Notes under the pieces: model-generated | The model's input: the letters and a program-made list of their open reading frames with translations, nothing else | Database searches by the model: none | What the model was told of the DNA's origin: nothing | Made by a program: the position numbers and the translations under genes | IMG/VR virus record: IMGVR_UViG_3300027759_000067 | Coordinates: 1 to 64,000 of that record | Reading direction: 5' to 3' (one strand) | Origin: a virus | Length of the DNA stretch: 64,000 bases | Shown: positions 35,453 to 44,170 of the stretch, piece by piece | How positions within the stretch are numbered: position 1 is the first letter of the stretch | How the letters are laid out: the number at the start of each line of letters is the position of its first letter

Positions 35453-36265
35453 ATGAAAAGCTGGTTTATTAAAAATTGGAATTTATCATATAGCGAAAAA
35501 CTTAAAAATTTTCCTTCAGTTAATTATACAAGTTTACGTGAAAGCGTTGACCGTAGAAAATTTATGCAGGATCAATTTGATCACTTTGGAATAACTAAAA
35601 CATCTGTATATCAAACTGAAAGATATACAGAAATTTCTGATTACGTTAAATGTACAGGAACTGGAGTAGTAAACGATGCTGTAACTTCACAACTAGGAAC
35701 TATGATTTCTCATTTAAATCTTATGAGAAATTGGTATGTATCTACTAACGAAGACTATGCTATTTTTTGTGAAGATGATGTTAGTTTTGAAAGTATCAAA
35801 TATTGGAATTTCACTTGGGAAGATTTTGTTGAACATCTTCCTGAAAATTGGGAATGCATACAATTAACAAAAGTAATGGTTCCGTGTGATGCTGGATGTA
35901 AAGGTAGTAAAGAGTTTAATCTTAAATTAACTTGGGGCAGATGGTGGGGCGCTTACTCATTAATGAAACGATCATACGTTAAAAAAATATTAGATAAAAC
36001 TTGTATAGGATATAATGAATATTGTTTTGATATAATATATGGAGATATTGATTATGAACCTATTATTGAAAATTTATTATATATAGGCATGGCAACAGTT
36101 TATAATTTTCCTATGTTAGTCGAACAACGTGAATTTAATACAACTTTCTTTTACAAAAACGAAACAGCAACTACATCACAAGAATGGTCACATCATTTTG
36201 TATTAGAAGAATGGCAGACTAATGGAAAAACTTTAGATCTTGATTACGCAATGAGAATAAATTAA
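35453..36265 (+). CDS. Glycosyltransferase family 25-like protein
   Basis: A 270-residue protein. It has VNYTSLRESVDRRKFMQDQF near residue 22 and YAIFCEDDVSFES near residue 101, the acidic motif of GT25 (LPS beta-galactosyltransferase-like) enzymes, then WECIQLTKVMVP and WGAYSLMKRSYVKKIL. It is more A+T-rich in codon use than its neighbours and sits between replication genes, as moron-type inserts do. It probably modifies a surface sugar; donor and acceptor are unknown. Confidence 0.72.
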   Translation: MKSWFIKNWNLSYSEKLKNFPSVNYTSLRESVDRRKFMQDQFDHFGITKTSVYQTERYTEISDYVKCTGTGVVNDAVTSQLGTMISHLNLMRNWYVSTNEDYAIFCEDDVSFESIKYWNFTWEDFVEHLPENWECIQLTKVMVPCDAGCKGSKEFNLKLTWGRWWGAYSLMKRSYVKKILDKTCIGYNEYCFDIIYGDIDYEPIIENLLYIGMATVYNFPMLVEQREFNTTFFYKNETATTSQEWSHHFVLEEWQTNGKTLDLDYAMRIN

Positions 36266-36266
36266 A

Positions 36267-36503
36267 ATGAATATATTTGAAAGTCCGGACGGTGGCAAAA
36301 CTATATATCAACGTGAATCACCATACACCGCTGAACGTAAATTAGTCAAAGAAGATTTTTCAATTATATCAAGAATAAAAGAACGGCAGTTGTGGGATGA
36401 TATTCGACAAGCGGCTATGACCAATAATACTTTACATGAAGCCATGGAACGTGTTAAAGTAATATACTACCTGAGCAAAGATAATGGCAACAGCAAAACT
36501 TGA
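36267..36503 (+). CDS. Small conserved hypothetical
   Basis: A 78-residue charged protein (MNIFESPDGGKTIYQRE, RQLWDDIRQAAMTNNTLHEAMERVKVIYYLSK). It starts 1 nt after the GT25 stop and overlaps the next gene by 20 bp. No known motif. Confidence 0.55.
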   Translation: MNIFESPDGGKTIYQRESPYTAERKLVKEDFSIISRIKERQLWDDIRQAAMTNNTLHEAMERVKVIYYLSKDNGNSKT

Positions 36504-36948
36504 TATCAAACGTGAACTCAATGCTGTAGATCGTAAGACCTACAACTTCTACGACAATCTCACTGACGAGGAACGTAAAGCATTTAGTCCTTATATCTTA
36601 ATGCGATATACAGCCAGCGTTCAAGGCGATAGAGATACACAAGAATGGTTCCTTGAAATGACTAATGAAATGGTTAATAAAAATCATTGGGATCTCAGTA
36701 AGAATCATAAGGCTTTATTGTGGAAATTATTTGCCGGAGTAGGCACCGGCGCCACTGCTTATCATCCATACTTGGCGGCAGGTAAGAAAGAGAAAGCCAA
36801 TAAGATTGAAAAATTATTGTGCGAACTTAATCCAGCAATGAAGATGGCAGATATTAAACTAATGGCCAAAATGATGGATAAGAAAGACAAAGAAGAACTA
36901 TTTGATAAAATGGGGTTTGATAAGAAACAACGGAAAGAATACGAATGA
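36484..36948 (+). CDS. gp62: gp62-like clamp-loader small subunit
   Basis: A 154-residue protein. LNAVDRKTYNFYDNLTDEERKAFSPYILMRYTASVQGDRDTQEWFLEMTNEMVNKNHWDLSKNHKALLWKL and the lysine-rich, helical C-terminus fit the short gp62 form of aquatic T4-like phages. gp62 with gp44 loads the sliding clamp gp45. gp44 and gp45 are not in the window. The call rests on recalled family resemblance and the replication context. Confidence 0.5.
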   Translation: MATAKLDIKRELNAVDRKTYNFYDNLTDEERKAFSPYILMRYTASVQGDRDTQEWFLEMTNEMVNKNHWDLSKNHKALLWKLFAGVGTGATAYHPYLAAGKKEKANKIEKLLCELNPAMKMADIKLMAKMMDKKDKEELFDKMGFDKKQRKEYE

Positions 36949-37163
36949 GTTCTTTAGGTGGCAATTTTAAAATGTTTAAATGGGTACCAGACGGCACCTA
37001 TGACTATAGCGAATATTATGTAAGATATGTTATAATTAACTCTAACCCAATAATAGTTATTGCTAAAGAATGGTTAGACAAGGGTGGTCCAACAGATGTA
37101 TCTGAATCATTACGTCAACCTTGGGGCGCATTTCCTAACTTTCCTCCTAAACCAAAAAAATGA
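36945..37163 (+). CDS. Small conserved hypothetical
   Basis: A 72-residue protein with a Pro/Lys C-terminus (WGAFPNFPPKPKK). ATGA overlaps link it to both neighbours. Function unknown. Confidence 0.5.
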   Translation: MSSLGGNFKMFKWVPDGTYDYSEYYVRYVIINSNPIIVIAKEWLDKGGPTDVSESLRQPWGAFPNFPPKPKK

Positions 37164-37855
37164 TTGATCTTGTAGAACAACCTTATACTTGCGTACATTG
37201 CGGCAAAAGTTTTATGAAAGATAAAACTTTGGTTGCCCATATGTGCGAACGCAAACGTCGTGCTCTACAGAAAGATGAGAAACGTGTACAAGCAGGCTTT
37301 ATGGCATTTAATCGCTTTTGGCAATTGACGCAAAATGCTAAACAACCTAAGACCTATGATAACTTTGCTGACAGCAGTTACTATAATGCCTTTGTAAAGT
37401 TTGGCAGCTTCATTAATAATGTCAATCCACTTTATCCAGATAAGTTTGTTGACTATGTGATTAAGAGTGGTGTCAAATTGGATCACTGGTGTAGAGATGA
37501 ACTCTACGAAAGATATCTGTTTGATATGCTTAAAACAGAACCTGTGGAAAGTGCTGTACAAAGAACTCTACAAAATATGATGGAATGGGGCGATGCAAAC
37601 AATGCCAACTATGCACATTATTTTAATTATGTAAGTCTTAACAAAGCGGTACACGACATACTGAATGGTAAGATTAGTTTCTGGATGATACTTAATAGTA
37701 CTCCTGGTAAAACTATGATTAGTAATATGAGTGATGAACAATTAATGATGATTGCTCCTGTGTTTGATGTTCCACATTGGATGAAGAAGTTTAAACAAAG
37801 TCCAGCAGATGTTGCATTGGTACAAGAAATATGTGCAGAGGTTGGAATAAAATGA
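37160..37855 (+). CDS. C2H2 zinc-finger protein of unknown function
   Basis: A 231-residue protein whose N-terminus carries a single C2H2-like finger, YTCVHCGKSFMKDKTLVAHMCERK (CXXC, then H and C/H in place of the second His). A helical domain follows (FNRFWQLT, YYNAFVKFGSFINNV, WCRDELYERYLFDML). It is part of a run of overlapping genes after the gp62-like gene. Such proteins recur in T4-like genomes of marine phages; nucleic acid binding is likely, the exact role unknown. Confidence 0.6.
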   Translation: MIDLVEQPYTCVHCGKSFMKDKTLVAHMCERKRRALQKDEKRVQAGFMAFNRFWQLTQNAKQPKTYDNFADSSYYNAFVKFGSFINNVNPLYPDKFVDYVIKSGVKLDHWCRDELYERYLFDMLKTEPVESAVQRTLQNMMEWGDANNANYAHYFNYVSLNKAVHDILNGKISFWMILNSTPGKTMISNMSDEQLMMIAPVFDVPHWMKKFKQSPADVALVQEICAEVGIK

Positions 37856-38241
37856 GTGTAGATAATATTGGAAAATTTCTAAAGTATCATGATATGCAGG
37901 TCATTGATGATAACAAACGTGCCTATAAACATACACGTATGAATGTAAAATATTTTAACAACTTTGCTGACTATAACGAATTAACGGCAACGGATGCAAT
38001 TCGATACGATACTGAAAAACTACTGACAGTAGAAATTACAGAGAGTGAGTTACAACGTATTGCAGACTTTGAAGCAGAAGTTTTTAATAACTTAAAAGAA
38101 CACGGTCATTATAGAATGTTTGAACATATGACTCAATTAAAAGAACGTGAAAAATATCTTAAGAACAAATATCCAGCAGTGAAGAAAGCCTACGAACATT
38201 ATAGTCTAATGTTAAAATTAGCAGAAAGTGGTGAACTATGA
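37852..38241 (+). CDS. Conserved hypothetical, helical
   Basis: A 129-residue protein from the ATG at 37852, which overlaps the upstream stop (ATGA). The frame is open from 37831 but no better start exists. The C-terminal half is a long helix (LKEREKYLKNKYPAVKKAYEHYSLMLKLAES). No function recognised. Confidence 0.5.
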   Translation: MSVDNIGKFLKYHDMQVIDDNKRAYKHTRMNVKYFNNFADYNELTATDAIRYDTEKLLTVEITESELQRIADFEAEVFNNLKEHGHYRMFEHMTQLKEREKYLKNKYPAVKKAYEHYSLMLKLAESGEL

Positions 38242-38705
38242 ATATGCTCAAAGGTCAAAACAGCTATGACTCTACATCCACAGGTGCGGTGATTCCTTTC
38301 CTTAATAGAAACGTTACACCCTATGCCACAGAGGCAGGTGGTTTTAAATTTGATCTTGTTCCTGTTGAGAAGCAAAAAGATATTATGCTCAATGTTGGCA
38401 GAATGCATGCCGAACAAGAATATAATCGTATCATGGAATTAGTTCGAGTATTAGAAGGCCAAGCTCAGCAAATTAAACGTAGATTGGAAATAACCGATGC
38501 TGTTCATGCCGCTGAATATCAATTCCAAACATATCACGGACAAACATATTGGTTAGTATTTGAACGAGAAAAAAAGAAAACTATATTGGCAAAAAAAGGA
38601 CCTAACGATTGGTCCAGTAGCGCACCAGAAGAATATGAATACATTGCAGCAGTGAAATGGTTAGGCGATCACACTTGGATAGAAGTAACAGAGGAACAAC
38701 AATGA
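38238..38705 (+). CDS. DUF2452-like protein
   Basis: A 155-residue protein resembling the DUF2452 family: TGAVIPFLNRNVTPYATEAGGFKFDLVPVEKQKDIMLN, AEQEYNRIMELVRVLEGQAQQIKRRLEITDAVHAA, then FQTYHGQTYWLVFE. The family is found in bacteria and phages without a known role. ATGA overlap upstream and a 4-bp overlap downstream. Confidence 0.6.
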   Translation: MNMLKGQNSYDSTSTGAVIPFLNRNVTPYATEAGGFKFDLVPVEKQKDIMLNVGRMHAEQEYNRIMELVRVLEGQAQQIKRRLEITDAVHAAEYQFQTYHGQTYWLVFEREKKKTILAKKGPNDWSSSAPEEYEYIAAVKWLGDHTWIEVTEEQQ

Positions 38706-38893
38706 ACATACCCAAAGAAGGCAGTAAATGGACCAGCATCAACGAAACATTCGTTGTTATCCATACAATTGAATTAGATGGACATACATGGATACACTAT
38801 AGAAAAGAGACCAGCGGACAAGAATATAGTTGCTATGCAGAAAGTTTCTTAGATAGATTTACAGAAATACACAATGAAACAAAAGTTTATTGA
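38702..38893 (+). CDS. Small conserved hypothetical
   Basis: A 63-residue protein, MNIPKEGSKWTSINETFVV, with DGHTWIHYRKE and SFLDRFTEI. The pattern resembles an SH3-like small barrel. The ATG at 38702 overlaps the upstream stop. Function unknown. Confidence 0.55.
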   Translation: MNIPKEGSKWTSINETFVVIHTIELDGHTWIHYRKETSGQEYSCYAESFLDRFTEIHNETKVY

Positions 38894-39302
38894 TCTATAC
38901 ATGGACTGGGCAGCTCGTACTGCTCAACTTAGCCATGCTCAACGACTACAGGTAGGTGCGGTGATCGTAAAGGATGACAGCGTGATTAGTTACGGTTATA
39001 ATGGTACACCCGCAGGGTGGGATAATAACTGCGAGGACATAGTAAGTTATAATTTAGGCGAACCAATATTAAAAACTAAACCAGAGGTATTACATGCTGA
39101 ATCAAATGCCGTGGCAAAATTGGCCAAAAGTACAAATAGCGGTATGGGCGCTACTATGTTCATTACCCACGCTCCATGTATGGAGTGTGCCAAACTTATA
39201 TACCAAAGCGGTATTGGGCATGTTCTATATCGTAGTTCTTATCGGGATATTAGTGGCATCACGTTTCTTGAAAAATCCGGTGTAAAGGTTGAACAAATAT
39301 AA
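38874..39302 (+). CDS. dCMP deaminase-like cytidine deaminase
   Basis: A 142-residue zinc deaminase: HAESNAVAKLAKS (His zinc ligand and catalytic Glu) and APCMECAKLIYQSGI (the two Cys ligands). GAVIVKDDSVISYGYNGTPAGWDNN is typical of dCMP deaminases. The enzyme turns dCMP into dUMP, the precursor of dTMP. It overlaps the upstream gene by 20 bp and the next by 1 bp. Confidence 0.85.
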   Translation: MKQKFIDLYMDWAARTAQLSHAQRLQVGAVIVKDDSVISYGYNGTPAGWDNNCEDIVSYNLGEPILKTKPEVLHAESNAVAKLAKSTNSGMGATMFITHAPCMECAKLIYQSGIGHVLYRSSYRDISGITFLEKSGVKVEQI

Positions 39303-39877
39303 TGGACATTGATATAGACTTTCCTGATAGAAAAAAAGTGCTTGATATAATTAAGCATATTCCAGCACGGCTCGAAGATGGAAAGAAACATAACACAGGT
39401 GTCTATTGTCATAACATTCCCTATGACCCTATTAATGATACCGCAAGTTTAGATTATAAATCTGCAGAGGAACGTGGATACTTTAAGATTGACTTCTTGA
39501 ATGTTAATGCTTATGCTGGTGTTAGAGATGAAGCCCATATCATTGAATTACTCAACAATGAACCATTGTGGGATTTGTTATATGAAAAAGATGTGTGCGA
39601 TCAATTATTCCACGTTAATGGATATCACAACTTATTGGCTGAGTTAAAACCTACAAGTATTCTTGATCTAGCCAAGGTCCTGGCCATGATTAGACCGGGC
39701 AAGAAACATCTCATCCCAATATGCAAGGAACAAGGATTCCAGGCTATCAAGGATGAAATATGGACTAAAACTGAAGATGCCTATTTCTTTAAGAAGGCTC
39801 ATGCTGTTTCCTATGCTAGTGTTATTGTGGTACAGTTAAATTTAATCTGCGAAAAAATTAGTTACGGTTATGGTTAA
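39302..39877 (+). CDS. Miniature DnaE-like (polymerase III alpha-like) protein
   Basis: A 191-residue protein opening MDIDIDFPDRKKVLDII. This resembles the catalytic PDFDVDFC...R..V motif of DNA polymerase III alpha. It ends with AYFFKKAHAVSYASVIVVQLN, resembling the DnaE segment GFNKSHAAAYALISYQTAYLK. True DnaE has over 1000 residues, so only small islands remain and it cannot be a complete polymerase. It may be a regulator or decoy. It overlaps the deaminase stop by one base and faces the next gene. Confidence 0.5.
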   Translation: MDIDIDFPDRKKVLDIIKHIPARLEDGKKHNTGVYCHNIPYDPINDTASLDYKSAEERGYFKIDFLNVNAYAGVRDEAHIIELLNNEPLWDLLYEKDVCDQLFHVNGYHNLLAELKPTSILDLAKVLAMIRPGKKHLIPICKEQGFQAIKDEIWTKTEDAYFFKKAHAVSYASVIVVQLNLICEKISYGYG

Positions 39878-40248
39878 CGAACTGCTCTCATTGATCGCAC
39901 TAATTGTATTGATTTGCGTTTGATGCGTTTCTCAGCTATTTCACCAAGATTCACTGTGGGTCCAAATACTACTTCTATATCCTTACTGCTAAATGTTTTT
40001 ATGTAAGGTCTGAACTTTTGCATCTCTTGCTTAAGAAATATGTTGATTGGTATTTTACGATTGCTTTCCCACCACCAAACTTCACCTAATTCTAAAAATA
40101 TTACACGTTCCTGCTCATCTATTATCATAGATAAATCATAGATGCTGGAAACATAGTCATCGCAATTGACTACAATACCCACATATTCACGATCGTTGGA
40201 CTTTAGACACGATATAAATGGGAATTTTTCCTGGAATTGGTTACTCAT
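39874..40248 (-). CDS. Conserved hypothetical, basic C-terminus
   Basis: A 124-residue protein with a conserved-looking core, FLELGEVWWWESNRKIPINIFLKQEM, and a basic end, KRIKRKSIQLVRSMRAVR. It overlaps the convergent DnaE-like gene by 4 bp. Similar proteins recur in T4-like phages; I do not recognise a function. Nucleic-acid binding through the basic tail is possible. Confidence 0.5.
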   Translation of the reverse strand: MSNQFQEKFPFISCLKSNDREYVGIVVNCDDYVSSIYDLSMIIDEQERVIFLELGEVWWWESNRKIPINIFLKQEMQKFRPYIKTFSSKDIEVVFGPTVNLGEIAEKRIKRKSIQLVRSMRAVR

Positions 40249-40255
40249 TGGGTTT

Positions 40256-40265
40256 TAAATAAATA
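40256..40265 (+). promoter_or_regulatory. Late promoter box (overlapping pair)
   Basis: TAAATAAATA holds two overlapping TAAATA cores. The ATG at 40270 lies 5 nt after the second. Confidence 0.6.
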
Positions 40266-40269
40266 CATT

Positions 40270-41106
40270 ATGCAAATTTTACCAATCTATTTATACGCAA
40301 ACAAACTCGATGTTACACTAGATTTGGACGCTACAATCAGGGGAGTTAATCAGGTTATGTATCAACGAGACCTAACAGTACAAAAAGGAATTAAGAATCA
40401 AATTAGGATTCAATTCAAAAACAGCGACCAAAAACGTATATCCATCTCTACTAGCACTATATTTGTGTTTAGTATGTTTGATGCTATAAATCAACGTTTA
40501 ATAGTGGAGAAGGACCTTGAAGTCCTCCCAGAAACTACTAGTACCAAAGGTATGGCATTGCTTACCCTTAACGAAAGCGATACCCTGGATCTTGATAAAT
40601 CTAGCTATACCTATAGCGTGAAACAACAAGACACAGACGGAACTTATACACCGGCATATGCTAATACCTATTACGGTATGAACGGTACACTACATATATC
40701 CACTGACATTTATCCAGTATTACAGGATAGTACCACTGTTACTAGCTTTAATCCTACTTTTAATTCTAGTACAGGTTTGTACGAACATAAGAGCGGAAAT
40801 ATACACGCTAACCCTGCCTTTAATGGTAATACTGCATTGCATACCGTGGCATTTTATATGACTGCCTATAAAGGTACAGTTAATATCCAAGCCGCATTGG
40901 ATAATAATCCTACAGGCGATCACAGCTATTATACCATTGTTTCCAAAGCCTATAATGGTAAATCTGGTGTGGATTATGTTAACTTTGATGGCGTGTTTAC
41001 TTATATCCGAATTGTACATATTCCAGCCGCTGGCCCACCCCCTAATACTTCCAACGACACCCCTGGTTTCTTCGGTTCATTTGACAAGGTACTATATAGA
41101 AGTTAA
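40270..41106 (+). CDS. Beta-rich virion protein, probably tail or head decoration
   Basis: A 278-residue beta-rich protein. The ATG at 40270 (MQILPIYLYANKLDV) follows a late box; the longer frame from 40237 would begin upstream of it. Segments such as LTVQKGIKNQIRIQFKNSDQKRISIS and the C-terminal FDGVFTYIRIVH suggest immunoglobulin-like beta sandwiches. Late control within a replication block and the lack of enzyme motifs point to a structural protein. Confidence 0.55.
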   Translation: MQILPIYLYANKLDVTLDLDATIRGVNQVMYQRDLTVQKGIKNQIRIQFKNSDQKRISISTSTIFVFSMFDAINQRLIVEKDLEVLPETTSTKGMALLTLNESDTLDLDKSSYTYSVKQQDTDGTYTPAYANTYYGMNGTLHISTDIYPVLQDSTTVTSFNPTFNSSTGLYEHKSGNIHANPAFNGNTALHTVAFYMTAYKGTVNIQAALDNNPTGDHSYYTIVSKAYNGKSGVDYVNFDGVFTYIRIVHIPAAGPPPNTSNDTPGFFGSFDKVLYRS

Positions 41107-41114
41107 AATAGTGC

Positions 41115-42110
41115 ATGAATCAAATTCAGGCAGCACTACAGTCTTTACTACCCGCTAATCGAAAACTAACCACCGGCGGTTGGATAAGTTTCAACGCGGT
41201 TTGCTGCTCACATAGAGGCGATAGACCAGATACTAAGAAACGCGGTGGCGTGATGTTTAACGACGAAAGCTTCACCTACCATTGCTTTAATTGCGGATTC
41301 AAAGCAGGGTGGAGCCCAGGTAAACTACTCAGCAACAATACTAAACTATTATACAAATGGTTGGGCTTGGGCGATACGGATATCAGCAAACTAGGATTGG
41401 TAACTTTAAAATTTAAAGAAGATCAACCTCAGCTGAAAAAAACATTGGTCTTTGATCTAATGGAAAAACCATTACCTAACGAATGCCAAAGTATTACTAA
41501 ATGGGTTGAACAAGATTGCCAAGACCCTGAGCTAATAGCTGTGATTGACTATCTACTCAATAGGGGTATGGAATACGATTGGTACAACTGGCACTGGAGT
41601 TCAGCACCCGGATTTAGAGATAGAGTTATTGTTCCATTCTATGATAAAGGTCAAGTAGTGGGCTATACAGGACGTAAGATCACAGATGGTAAACCTAAGT
41701 ATCTTACTGATAGCCAAAGTGGTTATGTGTTTAACCTAGATAGACAGACCTACGATAGATCTTGTGTTATAGTAGTTGAAGGACAGTTTGATGCTATCGC
41801 TGTAGATGGCGTGGCCATTATGACCAACGAACCTAACGAAACTCAATGTGCTAGATTAAATGCTGTGGGTAAACAAATCATTGTTGTACCAGATAGAGAT
41901 CGCCCAGGTGCTAAGATGATTAAAGCTGCACTGGCTAATGGCTGGGCAGTGAGCTTACCACCCTGGGAAAACAATATTAAAGACGTTGCCGATGCTGTAA
42001 AGAAATATGGTAGACTTTATACTCTAACCACAATTTTACACTATCGAGAAACTAATAAGATAAAAATACAATTGCTACAGAAAAAATTAGAGGCCCTAAC
42101 AGATGAATAA
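41115..42110 (+). CDS. gp61: gp61 DNA primase
   Basis: A 331-residue primase. The N-terminal zinc-binding motif is VCCSHRGDRPDTKKRGGV, then FTYHCFNCGFKAGW (residues about 29-65). The TOPRIM core is VIVVEGQFDAIAVDGVA (about 219-235) and VVPDRDRPGAKMI (about 259). It makes RNA primers for lagging strands together with the gp41 helicase, whose gene overlaps its end by 8 bp. Confidence 0.9.
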   Translation: MNQIQAALQSLLPANRKLTTGGWISFNAVCCSHRGDRPDTKKRGGVMFNDESFTYHCFNCGFKAGWSPGKLLSNNTKLLYKWLGLGDTDISKLGLVTLKFKEDQPQLKKTLVFDLMEKPLPNECQSITKWVEQDCQDPELIAVIDYLLNRGMEYDWYNWHWSSAPGFRDRVIVPFYDKGQVVGYTGRKITDGKPKYLTDSQSGYVFNLDRQTYDRSCVIVVEGQFDAIAVDGVAIMTNEPNETQCARLNAVGKQIIVVPDRDRPGAKMIKAALANGWAVSLPPWENNIKDVADAVKKYGRLYTLTTILHYRETNKIKIQLLQKKLEALTDE

Positions 42111-43584
42111 AAAAGAGAAAACTCCTAAACCAAACTATACTGCTGAGATGCAGAAACTATACTTGGAGATGTTCTTATCAGATGCTGAAACTTTTGTACG
42201 TTGCCAAAACATTTTTGATCCACTGAACTTTGATCAAAGATTCCAGGATACAGCAGAATTTATTACCAAGTATGTAGATGACTATAAAGTCATGCCCGAG
42301 GTTGCAATTGTTAACGCAAGTTGTAGATCAGAACTCCAATCTATACAATTACCTAAAGAAAACTACGAATGGCTCATGGACGAGTTTGAGAACTTTAGTA
42401 GACATAAAGGACTGGAACGTGCCATTATAGAAAGTGCTGATCTACTCGAAGCCGGCGACTATGGACCAGTGGAAAAACTGATCAAAGACGCTATACAGAT
42501 ATCACTGAACAAGGATATGGGTACAGATTACTTTGAGGATCCAAGAGCACGTTTGACTAAACTTAAAGACGGTAATGGACAAATTAGTACAGGGTGGCCT
42601 AGCATTGATCGCAAGTTGTATGGTGGGTTCAATCGTGGTGAACTGAATATCTTCTGTGCAGGATCAGGCGGTGGTAAAAGTCTATTCTTGGCCAATATGG
42701 GCGTGAACTGGGCACTACAAGGTCTTAACGTATTGTATCTAACATTTGAGTTGAGCGAGGGCTTGGTGGCCATGCGTTTGGATAGTATGATGACCGGTAT
42801 TGGTACTAGAGAGATCTTTAAGAATCTAGACGACGTTGAACTTAAAGTCAAAGTCCTAGGCAAGAAGTCTGGAAATCTACAAGTAAAATATATGCCCAGC
42901 GGTAAGAACTGTAATGACATTAGAGCCTATCTAAAAGAATATCAGGTTAAGAAAGGATGTAAACCTGACGTTATCCTTATTGACTATTTGGACTTAATGA
43001 TGCCATTGAGCGTTAAGGTTAGTCCTAGCGACTTGTTTGTTAAGGACAAATATGTATCTGAAGAGATCCGTAATCTAGCTATGGAAACACAATGTATTAC
43101 GGTGACTGCTAGTCAGTTGAATCGTAGTGCAGTTGAAGAGATTGAGTTTGATCACAGTCATATCTCTGGTGGACTATCTAAGATCATGACAGCAGATAAT
43201 GTTATTGGTATCTTTACATCTAGAGCAATGAAAGAACGTGGACGGTATCAAATCCAGTTTATGAAGACACGTTCAAGTTCCGGTGTTGGACAAAAGGTTG
43301 ATTTGGAATTTAATGTTGATACTCTACGTATCAGCGACTTAGGTGAAGATGAAGAAACTAGCTTTAGTCAACAAAAAGCAGAAAACGGTACAAGCTCTAT
43401 GATGAAGGGCTTTAAACGTACTAGTACAGTGACTACCAGCACAGATGAAACTACTGGTGAAGTTAAATGGGAAAGACCTACTCCTGCCGAAGGGTGGAGC
43501 ATTGATAAACCTAATAGAAACCCACTTAAGGTTGCAGGCGATATTAGATCAATGTTGGCTAATATGAACAGCGAAAAAGATTAG
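42103..43584 (+). CDS. gp41: gp41 replicative DNA helicase
   Basis: A 493-residue DnaB-type helicase: GGFNRGELNIFCAGSGGGKSLFLANMG with Walker A near residues 188-196, LYLTFELSEGLVAMRLDSMM, Walker B VILIDYLDLMMP, and ITVTASQLNRSAVEE. The hexamer unwinds the fork and recruits gp61. No intein interrupts it, although gp41 is a known intein host gene in related phages. The 3' end overlaps the convergent YqgE/AlgH-like gene by 4 bp. Confidence 0.92.
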   Translation: MNKKEKTPKPNYTAEMQKLYLEMFLSDAETFVRCQNIFDPLNFDQRFQDTAEFITKYVDDYKVMPEVAIVNASCRSELQSIQLPKENYEWLMDEFENFSRHKGLERAIIESADLLEAGDYGPVEKLIKDAIQISLNKDMGTDYFEDPRARLTKLKDGNGQISTGWPSIDRKLYGGFNRGELNIFCAGSGGGKSLFLANMGVNWALQGLNVLYLTFELSEGLVAMRLDSMMTGIGTREIFKNLDDVELKVKVLGKKSGNLQVKYMPSGKNCNDIRAYLKEYQVKKGCKPDVILIDYLDLMMPLSVKVSPSDLFVKDKYVSEEIRNLAMETQCITVTASQLNRSAVEEIEFDHSHISGGLSKIMTADNVIGIFTSRAMKERGRYQIQFMKTRSSSGVGQKVDLEFNVDTLRISDLGEDEETSFSQQKAENGTSSMMKGFKRTSTVTTSTDETTGEVKWERPTPAEGWSIDKPNRNPLKVAGDIRSMLANMNSEKD

Positions 43585-44141
43585 AACCAATTGGCTACTT
43601 GCTGTTTACTGGAATCAGCAATGACTTTATGCCACTGATCTATGTCTGTATAACCAAATACTAATTCAGGCTCTGCACGGGTGAATGACCAACTTTGATT
43701 GATGTTCCAGGGCGCCTCACCTAATATCTCACCTTCTATATGCCCGGGCAACCAACGTGTAAACCCTGCTACTGCACGAAACTGACTGGGCCCTTCATGT
43801 CTACTAATAGCTGTTAATACGGATACATCACTACTGATGCCTATTTGCTCTGTGAGCTTGTTAGTGGTGGGACTAAACCAATCCAACGTATGTATGATGT
43901 GTATACGATTGGTGCTTTCACTACCTCCTATATACAAGGGTTGATCGCCATCCATGTTTAATCCTATATTACGCATTACACTATCAACAGTGACGTTATT
44001 GGTGTAAGGCCTATTAATTTGTAAACCTATGGCACCTGAGGTGTCATGATCTATGACTAATATGGCACTCCTGCGTAGAGAAGTATCTGTTCGTTTTGGA
44101 TGAGCGGCTAATAAGAAGCCAGTGTAGTTTTGTTCGTACAT
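43581..44141 (-). CDS. YqgE/AlgH family (DUF179/UPF0301) protein
   Basis: A 186-residue protein with the YqgE/AlgH pattern along its length: GFLLAAHPKRTDTSLRRSAILVIDHDTSGAIGLQINRP, QPLYIGGSESTNRIHIIHTLDW, AVAGFTRWLPGHIEGEILGEAPW. Bacterial members (about 187 residues) lack a firm biochemical role; AlgH has been tied to alginate regulation in Pseudomonas. It has its own zero-leader late box and is transcribed against the helicase gene. Confidence 0.8.
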   Translation of the reverse strand: MYEQNYTGFLLAAHPKRTDTSLRRSAILVIDHDTSGAIGLQINRPYTNNVTVDSVMRNIGLNMDGDQPLYIGGSESTNRIHIIHTLDWFSPTTNKLTEQIGISSDVSVLTAISRHEGPSQFRAVAGFTRWLPGHIEGEILGEAPWNINQSWSFTRAEPELVFGYTDIDQWHKVIADSSKQQVANWF

Positions 44142-44146
44142 GAAAT

Positions 44147-44163
44147 TATTTAACCGATAAATA
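44147..44163. promoter_or_regulatory. Divergent late promoter pair
   Basis: Minus strand: TTAAATA (core 44152-44147), with the A of the YqgE-like ATG at 44141, exactly 6 nt away. Plus strand: GATAAATA (core 44158-44163), with the ATG at 44171, 8 nt away. Confidence 0.65.
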
Positions 44164-44170
44164 ATTTTAT

